21,331 nucleotides of DNA from Glaciecola sp038744645 (GCA_038744645.1 JBCDMA010000022.1:1-21331), one strand, 5' to 3'. Shown: positions 1-8,835, numbered from the stretch's first letter. Translations and numbers: made by a program. The notes: a model not told the origin generated them from the letters alone.

Positions 1-1006
1 CGGAGGCGGTGTTCGCGTATTCGTCCAACACGATAGGTGCTTCGTCGTTCGTCGCATCTCGTCCCAACAGACGTTTGCTGATCAACACATTCATATTGAG
101 ATTGGCCTGATGTAGCCACCAGCGCCGTAAATCTTGAGGGGTAAGTGCGTGGTTAGCCAAGTGCTCTTTAATGTGTTGTGCAGCAAGCGGACATACTTCT
201 TTGAACACGCGACGGCCTTCTTGATGAAATAGCTTATCTGCTGCATAGGGCGCCTCATCCGTTGCATAATTCATATAGCCAAAATTCGAACGGATCGTAT
301 TTGAATACTGGGTCAGCGCTTTTGTTGACAGGATGTCATAAGCGTTGTGGCTAGATGCCGTGCTTTCCCGTTCAATAACCGTCGCAGTAGCAACATCACC
401 AAAGATGAAATGGCTGTCTCTGTCTCTATAATTTAATTGCGGTGATACTAATTCGGGATTTATTACCAATACTGCACCAGCGCTACCCGCCTTGACCATT
501 TCAAACGCGCGATGCATACCAAAGGTCGCTGCGGAGCAGGCAACTAGCATATCAAATCCAAAACCATTGATACCTAGGGCATGCTGCACTTCAATGGCGA
601 TGGCGGGATAAGCTCGTTGCGTGTAGGCACAAGATACAATCACTGCATCAATATCACTGGGTGCCTTCTGCGCATCTTCAAGCGCTGCCTTTGCAGCTTT
701 TACCGCAATTTCACCTTGATGTGACAGTTCATCGTCATCACGTACCGGTATGTTTGGTCGCATACGGGTGATATCCAAAATGCCATCTTTGCAATAGACA
801 TATCGACGTTTGATACCAGATGCCTTTTCAACAAATGAAACAGAGGAAAGTTGTTTGGGTGGCCGCTCGCCTGCTTCTATTTCCGTCGCATAGCGCTCGT
901 TGTGCCATTCGGCATAAGCGTTATACGAGTCTACAAGCTCTTGATTGCTAATACTGTAATCAGGTGTCCACAAACCCGATCCGCTCAAAACGAAGTTATC
1001 GGACAT
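1..1006 (-). CDS. Beta-ketoacyl-ACP synthase III family protein, 3' end cut by window edge
   Basis: This is a thiolase-fold condensing enzyme of the FabH (KAS III) type. Such enzymes join an acyl-CoA to malonyl-ACP in the cytoplasm to start or feed fatty acid synthesis. I translated 335 residues from an ATG at 1006 with a GAGAA-like ribosome site before it; the C-terminus lies beyond base 1. The catalytic triad is visible: Cys157 in DMLVACSAATFG, His299 in WWLHQANLN and Asn332 in DEYANTAS. An insertion of about 40 residues near 30-80 makes it longer than E. coli FabH. It resembles, from memory, the long KAS III of Pseudomonas aeruginosa (PA3286) that takes octanoyl-CoA from beta-oxidation, so its substrate may not be acetyl-CoA. 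The family call is firm; the substrate is inference. It follows oxyR on the same strand after 88 bases. Confidence 0.88.
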   Translation of the reverse strand, partial: MSDNFVLSGSGLWTPDYSISNQELVDSYNAYAEWHNERYATEIEAGERPPKQLSSVSFVEKASGIKRRYVYCKDGILDITRMRPNIPVRDDDELSHQGEIAVKAAKAALEDAQKAPSDIDAVIVSCAYTQRAYPAIAIEVQHALGINGFGFDMLVACSAATFGMHRAFEMVKAGSAGAVLVINPELVSPQLNYRDRDSHFIFGDVATATVIERESTASSHNAYDILSTKALTQYSNTIRSNFGYMNYATDEAPYAADKLFHQEGRRVFKEVCPLAAQHIKEHLANHALTPQDLRRWWLHQANLNMNVLISKRLLGRDATNDEAPIVLDEYANTAS

Positions 1007-1073
1007 AGTTTTCTCATCAATACTATTATCGTTTTTATAAGACAAAATAGTAGTTGTGAAAAAACAAGAGATC

Positions 1074-1089
1074 AACTTGACCTCAAGTT
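1074..1089. promoter_or_regulatory. Perfect 7-base palindrome, SoxR/MerR-like half-sites
   Basis: The plus strand reads AACTTGA-CC-TCAAGTT, two perfect 7-base arms around two bases. It lies just after the oxyR stop and about 70 bases before the synthase gene. The run CCTCAAGTTAA (1081-1091) equals the left part of the known SoxR box, CCTCAAGTTAACTTGAGG, but the second half of that box is not present downstream. The site could be an operator, a weak terminator for oxyR (a T-rich run follows on the minus strand), or chance. Confidence 0.35.
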
Positions 1090-1094
1090 AATGC

Positions 1095-2009
1095 TCAATC
1101 GACCAGAACAGGTACCGGCATCAAGTTAGAGAGTATTTTTCCGATGTTTCTGAACAGTTGGACGCGCGTTGTGCCGGTACGCCATACCAATCCAATTTCG
1201 CGGTGCGCATTGTTTTCAGACGGCATCGCTTCAACCTCACTGCCATTTAGTATGCCTTTTTTAAGCGCTAAACTGGGCAGAAAACTATAGCCGAGCTCAC
1301 TGTTTACGAGTGAAACCAGTGTGTGTAAAGAACTCGCACTGAGAGAACTGACTTGTGACTTATGTGCCAAGCCACAGGCGCTGACAGCGTGATCAGTCAT
1401 GCAATGCTCTTTTTGCAGCAGAAAAATACTCTCGTTCGGTAGTTCATCAATTTTGACGTTGTTGGAAAACTCCGAGAGCTTCGTCTTATGCCCTATAAGG
1501 TGAAAGGGATCTCTGCCAATAGTAAGTTGTCGACACCCAGACGTTTTCATGGGTAACGCAAGCACCAAGAGATCCAATTCGCCATCGGCAAGCCTGTCTA
1601 ATAAGCTGTCCGTAGTATCTTCTGTGAGCTGCAATGTTATCCGTGGTAGCATGGCATTGATATCATGGATCATCGACTCAAAGATAAAAGGGGCAATGGT
1701 TGGGATGGCGCCCATCCGCAGAACGCCGTTTTGCCAGTCTCCCAACGAGGTGGCAAACTCAATCCAGTCATTTGTATGGCTCAGCAAGATTTTACTTCGC
1801 TCTACCATGGCTTCGCCAAAATCAGTAAAGACAAAGGTTTTGTGTTCGCGTTCCAATAACTGTTGACCAAAGCCGTCTTCTAGGTTTTGAATCGCCGTGC
1901 TCAGTGTCGATTGACTTACATTGCACTTTTGCGCTGCTTTTAGAAAATGCTGTTCTTTGTGTAATACAGTTAAATAATAAAGGTGTTTTAAATTGGGAAA
2001 TCGTGTCAC
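1095..2009 (-). CDS. oxyR: OxyR-type hydrogen peroxide-sensing LysR regulator
   Basis: This is a 304-residue LysR-family transcription factor. Residues 5-65 form the winged helix-turn-helix (AAQKCNVSQSTLSTAIQNLE) and about 95-295 the two-lobed effector domain. Cys203 and Cys212, in HCMTDHAVSAC, have the same spacing and surroundings as redox cysteines C199 and C208 of E. coli OxyR, whose disulfide switches on catalase and peroxiredoxin genes. The start is a GTG at 2009, chosen because the helix-turn-helix begins soon after and no in-frame ATG lies near. It is 37 bases downstream of pit on the same strand, so read-through from pit is possible, and an unrelated fatty acid gene follows. The regulon is not visible here. 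The cysteine pair makes OxyR far more likely than a generic LysR protein. Confidence 0.9.
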   Translation of the reverse strand: MTRFPNLKHLYYLTVLHKEQHFLKAAQKCNVSQSTLSTAIQNLEDGFGQQLLEREHKTFVFTDFGEAMVERSKILLSHTNDWIEFATSLGDWQNGVLRMGAIPTIAPFIFESMIHDINAMLPRITLQLTEDTTDSLLDRLADGELDLLVLALPMKTSGCRQLTIGRDPFHLIGHKTKLSEFSNNVKIDELPNESIFLLQKEHCMTDHAVSACGLAHKSQVSSLSASSLHTLVSLVNSELGYSFLPSLALKKGILNGSEVEAMPSENNAHREIGLVWRTGTTRVQLFRNIGKILSNLMPVPVLVD

Positions 2010-2046
2010 TCAGTTATCCAGTTGTACTGATGTTGTTCGAGGTGAA

Positions 2047-3339
2047 TTAAGCGCCAAACGCGAAAGTTAAAATATAAAATACAATAATAGACAAAATCGC
2101 ACCAGCCGGAAGTGTGATTATCCAAGATGTGACAATGGTTCTGATAGTCTTTCCGTCAACTGCGGAAACACCTTGTGCAATACCAACACCGAGTACCGCG
2201 CCGACTAGCGTTTGCGTGGTAGAGATTGGCAACCCGGTTCCAGATGCGACTAACACGGTTGTAGCTGCGGCTAGCTCCGCGGCAAACCCCCTCGATGGTG
2301 TTAGATGCGTAATTTTGCTACCAATAGTTGCCATTACTCTGTGGCCAAACATCGCCAAACCTAAGACAATACCAAAACCACCCAGTGGCAAGATCCACCA
2401 CGCCAACGGTGCATTGTCTAGAATTTCACCATTATTTGATACCACACTCACCACGGCAGCCAGCGGTCCTATGGCATTCGCGACGTCATTTGAGCCATGG
2501 GCAAACGCCATACAACAGGCGGTAAGTACCATCAATACAGCAAACACCTTCTCAATGCGAATGTGCTGTTGCTGAGGCGTCATGCGATCGATTTCGCTGT
2601 CTGAGGGCAAATGTCCTTTATTGAGCCGCCTAATGATTAGCGCGCCGACGACAGCAACGGTGATGCCAATCGCTATTGCAAGCAAATACCCTTGCGTCGT
2701 TGGAAGGCCTAAGCCAACGTGCTTCAATCCTTTTTTAATTGTCACCAGCGACATAATAAAACCCGCGAGCCCCATATAAATAGGCACGTATTTATTGGCG
2801 TAATGCAGCGGATGATCGCGATCAAAGATAAGTTTTTTGGCACTGATAAAGATACCAATTGCAATGATACCTGAGATGGCGGGCGTGACAATCCAGCTTC
2901 CTACAATACCAATAATCTTGTCCCACTCAACCGCATCTGCACTAACCCCAACCGCGGTAAAGCCCACAATTGCGCCAATAATGGAATGTGTTGTGCTAAC
3001 TGGCCAGCCTTTGTAAGACGCAATCACAAGCCAGATACCTGCGGCTAACAAAGATGAAATCATGCCAATAACAAGCAGCTCGGGGACATCGATAAAATAA
3101 TCGCTATCAACGATGCCTTTGCGTATGGTTGATGTAACTTCCCCGCCTGCCAAATAAGCGCCAGCAAATTCAAACACCATGGCGATGAGAATGGCTTGTT
3201 TTAATGTAATGGCTTTTGAGCCGACAGACGTGCCCATTGCATTGGCAACATCATTTGCACCAATACCCCACGCCATGATCAAGCCAAAGCTGGCCGCCAG
3301 TATTATCAAAAGCAGGCTGTAACTAGAGAGGATATCCAT
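2047..3339 (-). CDS. pitA: Low-affinity inorganic phosphate transporter, PiT family
   Basis: This inner-membrane carrier imports phosphate, in bacteria usually as a metal-phosphate complex with protons. The 430 residues hold about ten hydrophobic segments and the duplicated family signature: GANDVANA at 27-34 and GSNDVANA at 282-289. Each half also carries a second matching motif, PVSTTHSIIGA near 113 and PISTTQTLVGA near 371, showing the internal inverted duplication. A hydrophilic loop at about 238-262 separates the halves. The start is the ATG at 3339; the ribosome site before it is poor. It lies 233 bases downstream of phoU on the same strand, so it may have its own promoter. The family is certain. 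The use of Pit beside Pst suggests both low- and high-affinity uptake are encoded together. Confidence 0.95.
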   Translation of the reverse strand: MDILSSYSLLLIILAASFGLIMAWGIGANDVANAMGTSVGSKAITLKQAILIAMVFEFAGAYLAGGEVTSTIRKGIVDSDYFIDVPELLVIGMISSLLAAGIWLVIASYKGWPVSTTHSIIGAIVGFTAVGVSADAVEWDKIIGIVGSWIVTPAISGIIAIGIFISAKKLIFDRDHPLHYANKYVPIYMGLAGFIMSLVTIKKGLKHVGLGLPTTQGYLLAIAIGITVAVVGALIIRRLNKGHLPSDSEIDRMTPQQQHIRIEKVFAVLMVLTACCMAFAHGSNDVANAIGPLAAVVSVVSNNGEILDNAPLAWWILPLGGFGIVLGLAMFGHRVMATIGSKITHLTPSRGFAAELAAATTVLVASGTGLPISTTQTLVGAVLGVGIAQGVSAVDGKTIRTIVTSWIITLPAGAILSIIVFYILTFAFGA

Positions 3340-3572
3340 TAAATTAAGCGATACTCATGGACATAAATTAGTTTAAACGGGGACCGTAGGATGGCGGAAG
3401 CATAATAGTTTATCTGCATAACACAATTACACTTAAGTATTGATACGCAATGCACCTGGACATCCGGCTTATTAAATTCGGCATACATCAATTTACTCTT
3501 ATTTTATTTTTATAAGAATGGGCGTGCTTATCTCATGGGATCTGTATACAAAATATGCGGTGAACGAACAAG
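3340..3572. other. phoU-pit intergenic region
   Basis: This 233-base AT-rich gap lies downstream of phoU and upstream of pit (minus strand). I see no strong hairpin terminator after phoU and no 11-base-spaced Pho box. A TATTAT hexamer on the minus strand (bases 3402-3407) could be a -10 element for pit, but no convincing -35 accompanies it. No convincing small gene was found. Confidence 0.4.
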
Positions 3573-4292
3573 TTATCCATTTTTCAGCAGTCGTTTGAGG
3601 TTTTTCTTTGTTGAAATCTTTTTCCTGTTTTTACCGCTGTTCAAGAAAAAAACATATTCACAAATACTTTTACATCGATCTCCAATGCGTTCAAACGAGC
3701 GAACGGACCAAAGCACATCCATCCACATATAAATATCTTCGGGATGTGATTTAATTTCTTCTGCCGTTTGCTCAAGCAGTTTCTTATATACCCGATCAAT
3801 ATCTGCATCTTGTTTATGCGCGATAACGGCGGCTTTTTCATCTTGTCGTGCAAATGCATCAAGTGTTCCACGCATAAGGTTGACGATGCGATTGCCAATA
3901 TCAAGTAATCCGGCAAGCAAAAATTCGGAGTTAGGCATGCCATTTGACTGGATCAGTCGATTGATACGCACTATTTCATCCCCTATTCTCTCCAAATCAG
4001 TGGCTACTTTTACTACGGTCATTACCAACCTCAAGTCACTGGCAGCAGGATTGCGCGTTGCGATTATGCGCATGCACTCTTGCTCTACCTGATGCTCCAT
4101 CGCGTCAATTTTTGCATCGTTTAAACTCACCCTTTCAGCGAGATTTGGAATTTTTTCCTCGATGGCAATAAGCGTGTTCACCATTTGTTGTTCTAACAAT
4201 CCGCCCATGGTCAGCACTGAGTGTTTTAGCGCCTCAAGTTCTTGATTGTATTTAGCAGAAATGTGCGTATTGAGCTGAAATGGCCGTTTCAT
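3573..4292 (-). CDS. phoU: Phosphate signalling protein PhoU
   Basis: PhoU is a cytoplasmic helical protein that couples the Pst transporter to the PhoR sensor kinase and represses the Pho response when phosphate is plentiful. The 239 residues contain two three-helix PhoU repeats. The first (about 15-115) has the family motif RNPAASDLRLVM and then DLERIGDEIVRI; the second (about 125-215) has SFERIGDRCKSICEYVFF. These ERIGD segments form the usual metal-binding faces. The ATG at 4292 follows the pstB stop by 9 bases, with a GGATGGA ribosome site. The C-terminus is odd: after the second repeat, a lysine/arginine-rich tail of about 20 residues (GKNRKKISTKKNLKRLLKNG) replaces the usual short end. 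It is probably translated with pstCAB. Confidence 0.95.
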   Translation of the reverse strand: MKRPFQLNTHISAKYNQELEALKHSVLTMGGLLEQQMVNTLIAIEEKIPNLAERVSLNDAKIDAMEHQVEQECMRIIATRNPAASDLRLVMTVVKVATDLERIGDEIVRINRLIQSNGMPNSEFLLAGLLDIGNRIVNLMRGTLDAFARQDEKAAVIAHKQDADIDRVYKKLLEQTAEEIKSHPEDIYMWMDVLWSVRSFERIGDRCKSICEYVFFLNSGKNRKKISTKKNLKRLLKNG

Positions 4293-4301
4293 TGTTCCAT
4301 C

Positions 4302-5108
4302 CTAACCATATCTACCTGTTATATAGTCTTCGGTTTGCTGCTTTGCCGGTAACGTAAATAAAGAATCACTGTCGGCAAATTCAATCAATTCGCCTTGATG
4401 CAAAAATGCGGCGTAATCCGATACCCTTGCCGCTTGCTGCATGTTGTGGGTGACAATAACAATTGTGCAGTTCTTTTTTAATTGATTTATCAGCTCTTCA
4501 ATGTGCAAGGTCGTTAATGGATCAAGCGCCGATGTTGGCTCGTCCAGTAACAGGATTTGTGGCGACAACGCCAAGGCTCTTGCGATCATAAGCCGCTGTT
4601 GTTGACCGCCTGACAATGTCAACGCTGAATCAAAAAGACGGTCTCTCACTTCGCTCCACAGCGCAGCTTGTTCCAATGCATTTTCGACAGCATCGTCGAG
4701 CACGCGTCTAGACGTTTCACCCTTAATTTTTAATCCAAAACACACGTTTTCATAAATACTCATCGGAAAGGGGTTGGGACGCTGAAACACCATCCCGACG
4801 CGCGAACGCAAGGCTGCCAGGTTTTCTCTTTTGTTATAAATATTTCGCTCATTAATCCACACTTCACCTGTTGTCTTATGCCGTCGATTTAATTCATTCA
4901 TGCGATTAAAACTGGACAACAGCGTGGTTTTGCCGCAACCACTTTGGCCAATCAATGCCGTGATTTTGTGCTTCGGAATGCGAATGTTGATCTCATTTAG
5001 GACGCGTTTGTCATTTAATTCTACGCTCAAATCACGGACATCAATGCCGGTTTGGCTTAATGACAATTCATCGACTGCAATGACTTCTCTTTCAAATAGT
5101 TTTAACAC
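4302..5108 (-). CDS. pstB: Phosphate ABC transporter ATP-binding protein PstB
   Basis: PstB is the ATPase of the high-affinity PstSCAB phosphate importer, working as a dimer on the cytoplasmic face of PstC/PstA. The 268 residues show Walker A GQSGCGKT (54-61), the Q-loop at Gln109 in VFQRPNPFPMSIYENV (the RPNPFP motif is typical of PstB), the signature LSGGQQQR (165-172), Walker B ILLLDE (185-190) and the H-loop His221. The C-terminal TEDYITGRYG matches the family end. The start is a GTG at 5108 that shares one base with the pstA stop (TAGTG), with a strong AAAGGAG 9 bases before it; a GTG start with an overlapping stop suggests translational coupling. phoU follows after 9 bases. Confidence 0.96.
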   Translation of the reverse strand: MLKLFEREVIAVDELSLSQTGIDVRDLSVELNDKRVLNEINIRIPKHKITALIGQSGCGKTTLLSSFNRMNELNRRHKTTGEVWINERNIYNKRENLAALRSRVGMVFQRPNPFPMSIYENVCFGLKIKGETSRRVLDDAVENALEQAALWSEVRDRLFDSALTLSGGQQQRLMIARALALSPQILLLDEPTSALDPLTTLHIEELINQLKKNCTIVIVTHNMQQAARVSDYAAFLHQGELIEFADSDSLFTLPAKQQTEDYITGRYG

Positions 5109-6649
5109 TACAATAAACTCCTTTCGTATCGCTCGCGCAATTTACTCCTAAATACAATCGCAGTAATGTTAAGTGCAAACACAATAAAAATCAGTAACAT
5201 GCATGATGCAAACATGATAGACGCGCTATTTGCATCTATCTGGCTATGAAAAGCGCCATCGTAAATAAATACACCCAAATGCATAAATTGTCTCTCAAGA
5301 TGCAAGAAAGGGAAGGTAGTATCCACGGGTAAACTTGGTGCAAACTTCACCGCACCCACCAGAATGAGCGGAGCGACTTCGCCAGCCGCGCGGGCTACCG
5401 CCAGAATTAACCCCGTCAGGATCCCGGGACTTGCCATAGGCAGCACAACTCTGAAAATGGTTTCTAACTTTGTTGCACCAAGCGCGTAGCTGCCCTGTCG
5501 TTGTCCCTTTGGCACGCGCGATAGCCCTTCTTCGGTTGCTACGATCACCACGGGTAGCGTCAAGAGTCCCATCGTCAGACTTGCCCACAATAGGCCGGGC
5601 GCACCGAATGTGGGTGATGGCAGTTTTTCTGCGTAAATCAACTGGTCGATCGAACCGCCAAGCGTATATACAAAAAAACCCAATCCAAACACTCCGTAAA
5701 CCACGGACGGCACTGCCGCCATGTTGCTCACACCAATGCGGATAAGCATTGTTGTTTTGTTCTCAGGTGCATATTCATAAAGATATATCGCTGCAATCAC
5801 GCCAATTGGAGACACAACAACCGCCATCAGGATCACCATCAATACAGTACCAAAAATTGCAGGAAACACGCCCCCGCTTGTCGCTGCTTGTTTAGGCGGC
5901 TCCAGTAAGAAATTGCTTATCCGCTCAAAAAAAACGGCAATCTTATCAATGAACGTCAGATCATTTGGAAAATGAAGTTTATCTAACTCATCTAGTGCAA
6001 TGCGAATTGGCTGACTGTCTGCACCAACCATAACGAGCGCAAATGTCGACAAGCGTCGATTAACTTCTGTCACATATGCCTGCCAGCGCGCAAAGTCAGC
6101 TTTAAGCGACCGATAAAGTTCCACATCTCTATCAACCTTTCTTTCATTCAATATCGCTATTGCCCGGTGTATAGGCATCAGTTGATTCTCCTGCACATCA
6201 TGCAGCTGAGATTGCAACAGGTTGACCGTCAATAGGAGGTTATCCAATGATTCAATCGGTAGTTTTTCTTCCGTATCCGACGTCAATCGATCGAAAGTGC
6301 CATATAAACGTTCGCCACGATCGGTAGTTGCTTCAATCACATTTTCGATCGTGGTGACTTGTGCAGTTGGTTTGCCTGCAGGATTATCGCTGTATTGTTG
6401 AACAAGTCGCACGTTGATATCGGCTAATAAGGTCTCTTTATCTGTGGTCTCTTGTTGAAAATAGCGTTGTTCGTCTCGATCAGGATATGTAATGGTCACT
6501 AGGTGCACATTGGAAGGTATAAAGTAGCGAATACCTTGTAGCCCAATAAAAGTAACTAATCCTAAAAATGCGGAAATAATTAATGTTATACAAAGCAGGC
6601 TAGTAACTTCGGTAACCGATTGTTTTAAATTAAACCAGCTAGTGTTCAT
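5108..6649 (-). CDS. pstA: Phosphate ABC transporter permease PstA, long form
   Basis: PstA is one of the two membrane subunits that form the phosphate channel of the Pst importer. The chosen ATG at 6649 gives 513 residues; a GTG at 6658 would add three. One membrane segment lies at about 16-40, followed by a periplasmic region to about 250 that is absent from the roughly 300-residue E. coli protein but known in Pseudomonas-type PstA. The permease core starts near 262, with the EAA loop around 373-392 (LSRVPKGQRQGSYALGA) that docks on PstB. The ATG lies inside the end of pstC (11-base overlap) and the stop overlaps the pstB start, so pstC, pstA and pstB are one tightly packed unit. I see no strong ribosome site, which fits coupling to pstC. 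Confidence 0.93.
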   Translation of the reverse strand: MNTSWFNLKQSVTEVTSLLCITLIISAFLGLVTFIGLQGIRYFIPSNVHLVTITYPDRDEQRYFQQETTDKETLLADINVRLVQQYSDNPAGKPTAQVTTIENVIEATTDRGERLYGTFDRLTSDTEEKLPIESLDNLLLTVNLLQSQLHDVQENQLMPIHRAIAILNERKVDRDVELYRSLKADFARWQAYVTEVNRRLSTFALVMVGADSQPIRIALDELDKLHFPNDLTFIDKIAVFFERISNFLLEPPKQAATSGGVFPAIFGTVLMVILMAVVVSPIGVIAAIYLYEYAPENKTTMLIRIGVSNMAAVPSVVYGVFGLGFFVYTLGGSIDQLIYAEKLPSPTFGAPGLLWASLTMGLLTLPVVIVATEEGLSRVPKGQRQGSYALGATKLETIFRVVLPMASPGILTGLILAVARAAGEVAPLILVGAVKFAPSLPVDTTFPFLHLERQFMHLGVFIYDGAFHSQIDANSASIMFASCMLLIFIVFALNITAIVFRSKLRERYERSLL

Positions 6650-8819
6650 TGCTTGCACTATAGGTAAGCCTGCTCTTTAAAAGCGCAGCCAAACTGTTGA
6701 CACAGAATGTAAAAAAGAAAAGTAGCGACGCAGTAAAGAACAAGATGTGAAAGTGCATGCTGCCAGCATTGGATTCCTGCAACTCGATCGCCAGATTCGA
6801 TGTCAGTGAACGCAATCCATCCAGAAGCTCCCAACTCGGCATCGGCGTGTTTCCTGTTACCATCAACACAATCATGGTCTCACCAAATGCGCGACCAAAC
6901 CCGAGCATGACCGCCGATAAAATGCCAGGTAATGCCACGACCAATACGACTCGAAATAGCGTTTGTACCTCATTAGCACCCAGAGAGAATGAAGCGAGGA
7001 TCGCCCCTTTTGGTACCTCGTTGATAGCATCATCAATCAGTGAATAGATACTGGGAGTAATTGCAATGCCCAGAGCAATCGCTACTACAATGGCACTTTT
7101 ACTCAGAGACGTTGTGGCCAACAAATCGATTGCCCATGTCGCATTTGAATTGACGAATACCTGTTGCAAGTAGATCCCAAGATTAAAGACGAGAAAAAGT
7201 AGGATGAGCAGTAAGGTAATACCCGCGAACAAAACACGGCGAGGCGACCGAAAGTTAAACTGTCTTGATGACCAAAAGCCATGCGTGAGCACCCCTGCTA
7301 ACATAAAAAACGGCAGTGAGATAACTGACAATAGAATCGCAATCAAATGCTTATCCGCCATGGGTGCCAACCATATCGCCGCGACAAACCCAATCACCAC
7401 CGACGGCATAGCTTCAACCATCTCAATCCCTGGCTTTAACCACGCCCGCGTTTTTTCTGATGCGAAATAGGCTGTAAACACCGCTGAGCCTGCGGCAAGC
7501 GGCACTGCAACAACGAGTGCAAGTAGCGATGCCTTAATGCTGCCGATGATTAATGGAACAACGTTATATTTAGCTTGGTCATAAGCAGTTACTTTGCTTG
7601 TTTGCCAGATGAATCCCTTCTCTTCGTATCCAACATAATGCACTGGGCTGAACAAGCTTTGCCAGGTTGCAACACCGACAATATTGCTGATTTGGTATTG
7701 CACTATTCTGTCTTGGCCACTCATAATGAGAAAATCACCGACGCTTTGCAACGATTGGCCTCTAGCGTCAATAGTCTCTTTGTAAACGACTTCAAAGGTA
7801 TTCGGATTGAGGATAAGCAACTCTGACGTATCTGTTAAAATAAAAATCGCGCCGGTTTGTCTATCAAAGTCTATCGAAGCGGGGATGCCGTTGATATCCT
7901 CTTGATGCGTTGCAATGGCGATGTATTTAAACTCACCAGCATCGTTAAACAGTCCATACACTGTGTAGCTGGTTTCATCAAAGACAATAAAACCTCTGGC
8001 ACTTGGCAACCTAAACACGCTTTTATTCAAACTAGGGTTAAACGTTTGAATCGTAGTATTAGCGCTATCGACAATGCGCGTTGTCGATTGTGTTTGTAGA
8101 AGCGAATAATGCGTCACGGCCAATGGGAAAAAGTGTTTCAGTTGGCCCGCTTGTTTTACCGATGGCGCTTCGACTGAGTGAAGCGTTTTTTGTATGATAA
8201 ACGATTCACCATTTTCTGTACTCAAGGCAATGTAGATGTGTTGGTCTAATACCTCAATGGACCACACAGCAGCATCATGTTGAGAGTGTTGACCAAATGA
8301 TGTTCTACTTTTAACAGGTTCTGGTAAAAAAAATGACGCGAACAACTGCAGCCTGAAGGTCTGTTCACTGACCTGCAGTCTATAAAACTCTATTAAACCG
8401 TTGGTATCTATAGACGCGATCGCGAGTGCAGTATCGAGTTGTTTAACGGGCAACCATTGTTTGTCACAAGACAATCGAATTGCATCGGCGGTATCTCTAT
8501 CATCACCCGCAAGGAGTGGAACATTCAATAATCGACAGTTCTTTATCCCCATTGCTGCAGGTTTTCCAGCCACAACAGTTGTGCCTATATATTGGTCAAA
8601 TTGGTAGTCTTGATAGCTGTCGATGTAGTTGATTTTTGGCGAGTGAAACAGCGGAAATGAATTAGATAAAAGATGAATGATGAGTACGGTAAAGGTCACC
8701 AGGACAAGGAGGCCAAAAAACGTAAAAACTTTCGATGCAACGTTATTGAGAATGAATCTATATCGAGGATATTTGCCAGAGGCCATACTCATGCGCGCAA
8801 TTATTTTAAAATAATTCAT
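6639..8819 (-). CDS. pstC: Phosphate ABC transporter permease PstC, long form
   Basis: PstC is the second membrane subunit of the Pst phosphate importer. I chose the ATG at 8819 (726 residues), which has an AGAAAGA sequence upstream; a GTG at 8849 in the same frame would add ten residues and crowd the divergent promoter. A membrane segment lies at about 31-52. A periplasmic domain of roughly 365 residues follows, with recurring ASIDxxG / FxLTD-type strands that look beta-propeller-like (inference). The permease core runs from about 425 to the end, with the EAA loop VPKGAILASFSLGA near 602-615. E. coli PstC is only about 320 residues; long forms are known in Pseudomonas and marine gammaproteobacteria. 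It is the first gene of the operon here: no pstS precedes it, so the phosphate-binding protein must come from elsewhere. Confidence 0.92.
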   Translation of the reverse strand: MNYFKIIARMSMASGKYPRYRFILNNVASKVFTFFGLLVLVTFTVLIIHLLSNSFPLFHSPKINYIDSYQDYQFDQYIGTTVVAGKPAAMGIKNCRLLNVPLLAGDDRDTADAIRLSCDKQWLPVKQLDTALAIASIDTNGLIEFYRLQVSEQTFRLQLFASFFLPEPVKSRTSFGQHSQHDAAVWSIEVLDQHIYIALSTENGESFIIQKTLHSVEAPSVKQAGQLKHFFPLAVTHYSLLQTQSTTRIVDSANTTIQTFNPSLNKSVFRLPSARGFIVFDETSYTVYGLFNDAGEFKYIAIATHQEDINGIPASIDFDRQTGAIFILTDTSELLILNPNTFEVVYKETIDARGQSLQSVGDFLIMSGQDRIVQYQISNIVGVATWQSLFSPVHYVGYEEKGFIWQTSKVTAYDQAKYNVVPLIIGSIKASLLALVVAVPLAAGSAVFTAYFASEKTRAWLKPGIEMVEAMPSVVIGFVAAIWLAPMADKHLIAILLSVISLPFFMLAGVLTHGFWSSRQFNFRSPRRVLFAGITLLLILLFLVFNLGIYLQQVFVNSNATWAIDLLATTSLSKSAIVVAIALGIAITPSIYSLIDDAINEVPKGAILASFSLGANEVQTLFRVVLVVALPGILSAVMLGFGRAFGETMIVLMVTGNTPMPSWELLDGLRSLTSNLAIELQESNAGSMHFHILFFTASLLFFFTFCVNSLAALLKSRLTYSASNEH

Positions 8820-8835
8820 AAAGTTGCAATCTTTC

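Noticed and set aside
2114..2575. 153-codon open frame opposite pit
   Set aside because: It is antisense to a clear transporter gene, has no recognisable domain, and its composition mirrors the coding strand.
3340..3360. Tiny upstream frame (ATG TCC ATG AGT ATC GCT TAA) just before pit
   Set aside because: Six codons without a ribosome site are likely to occur by chance.
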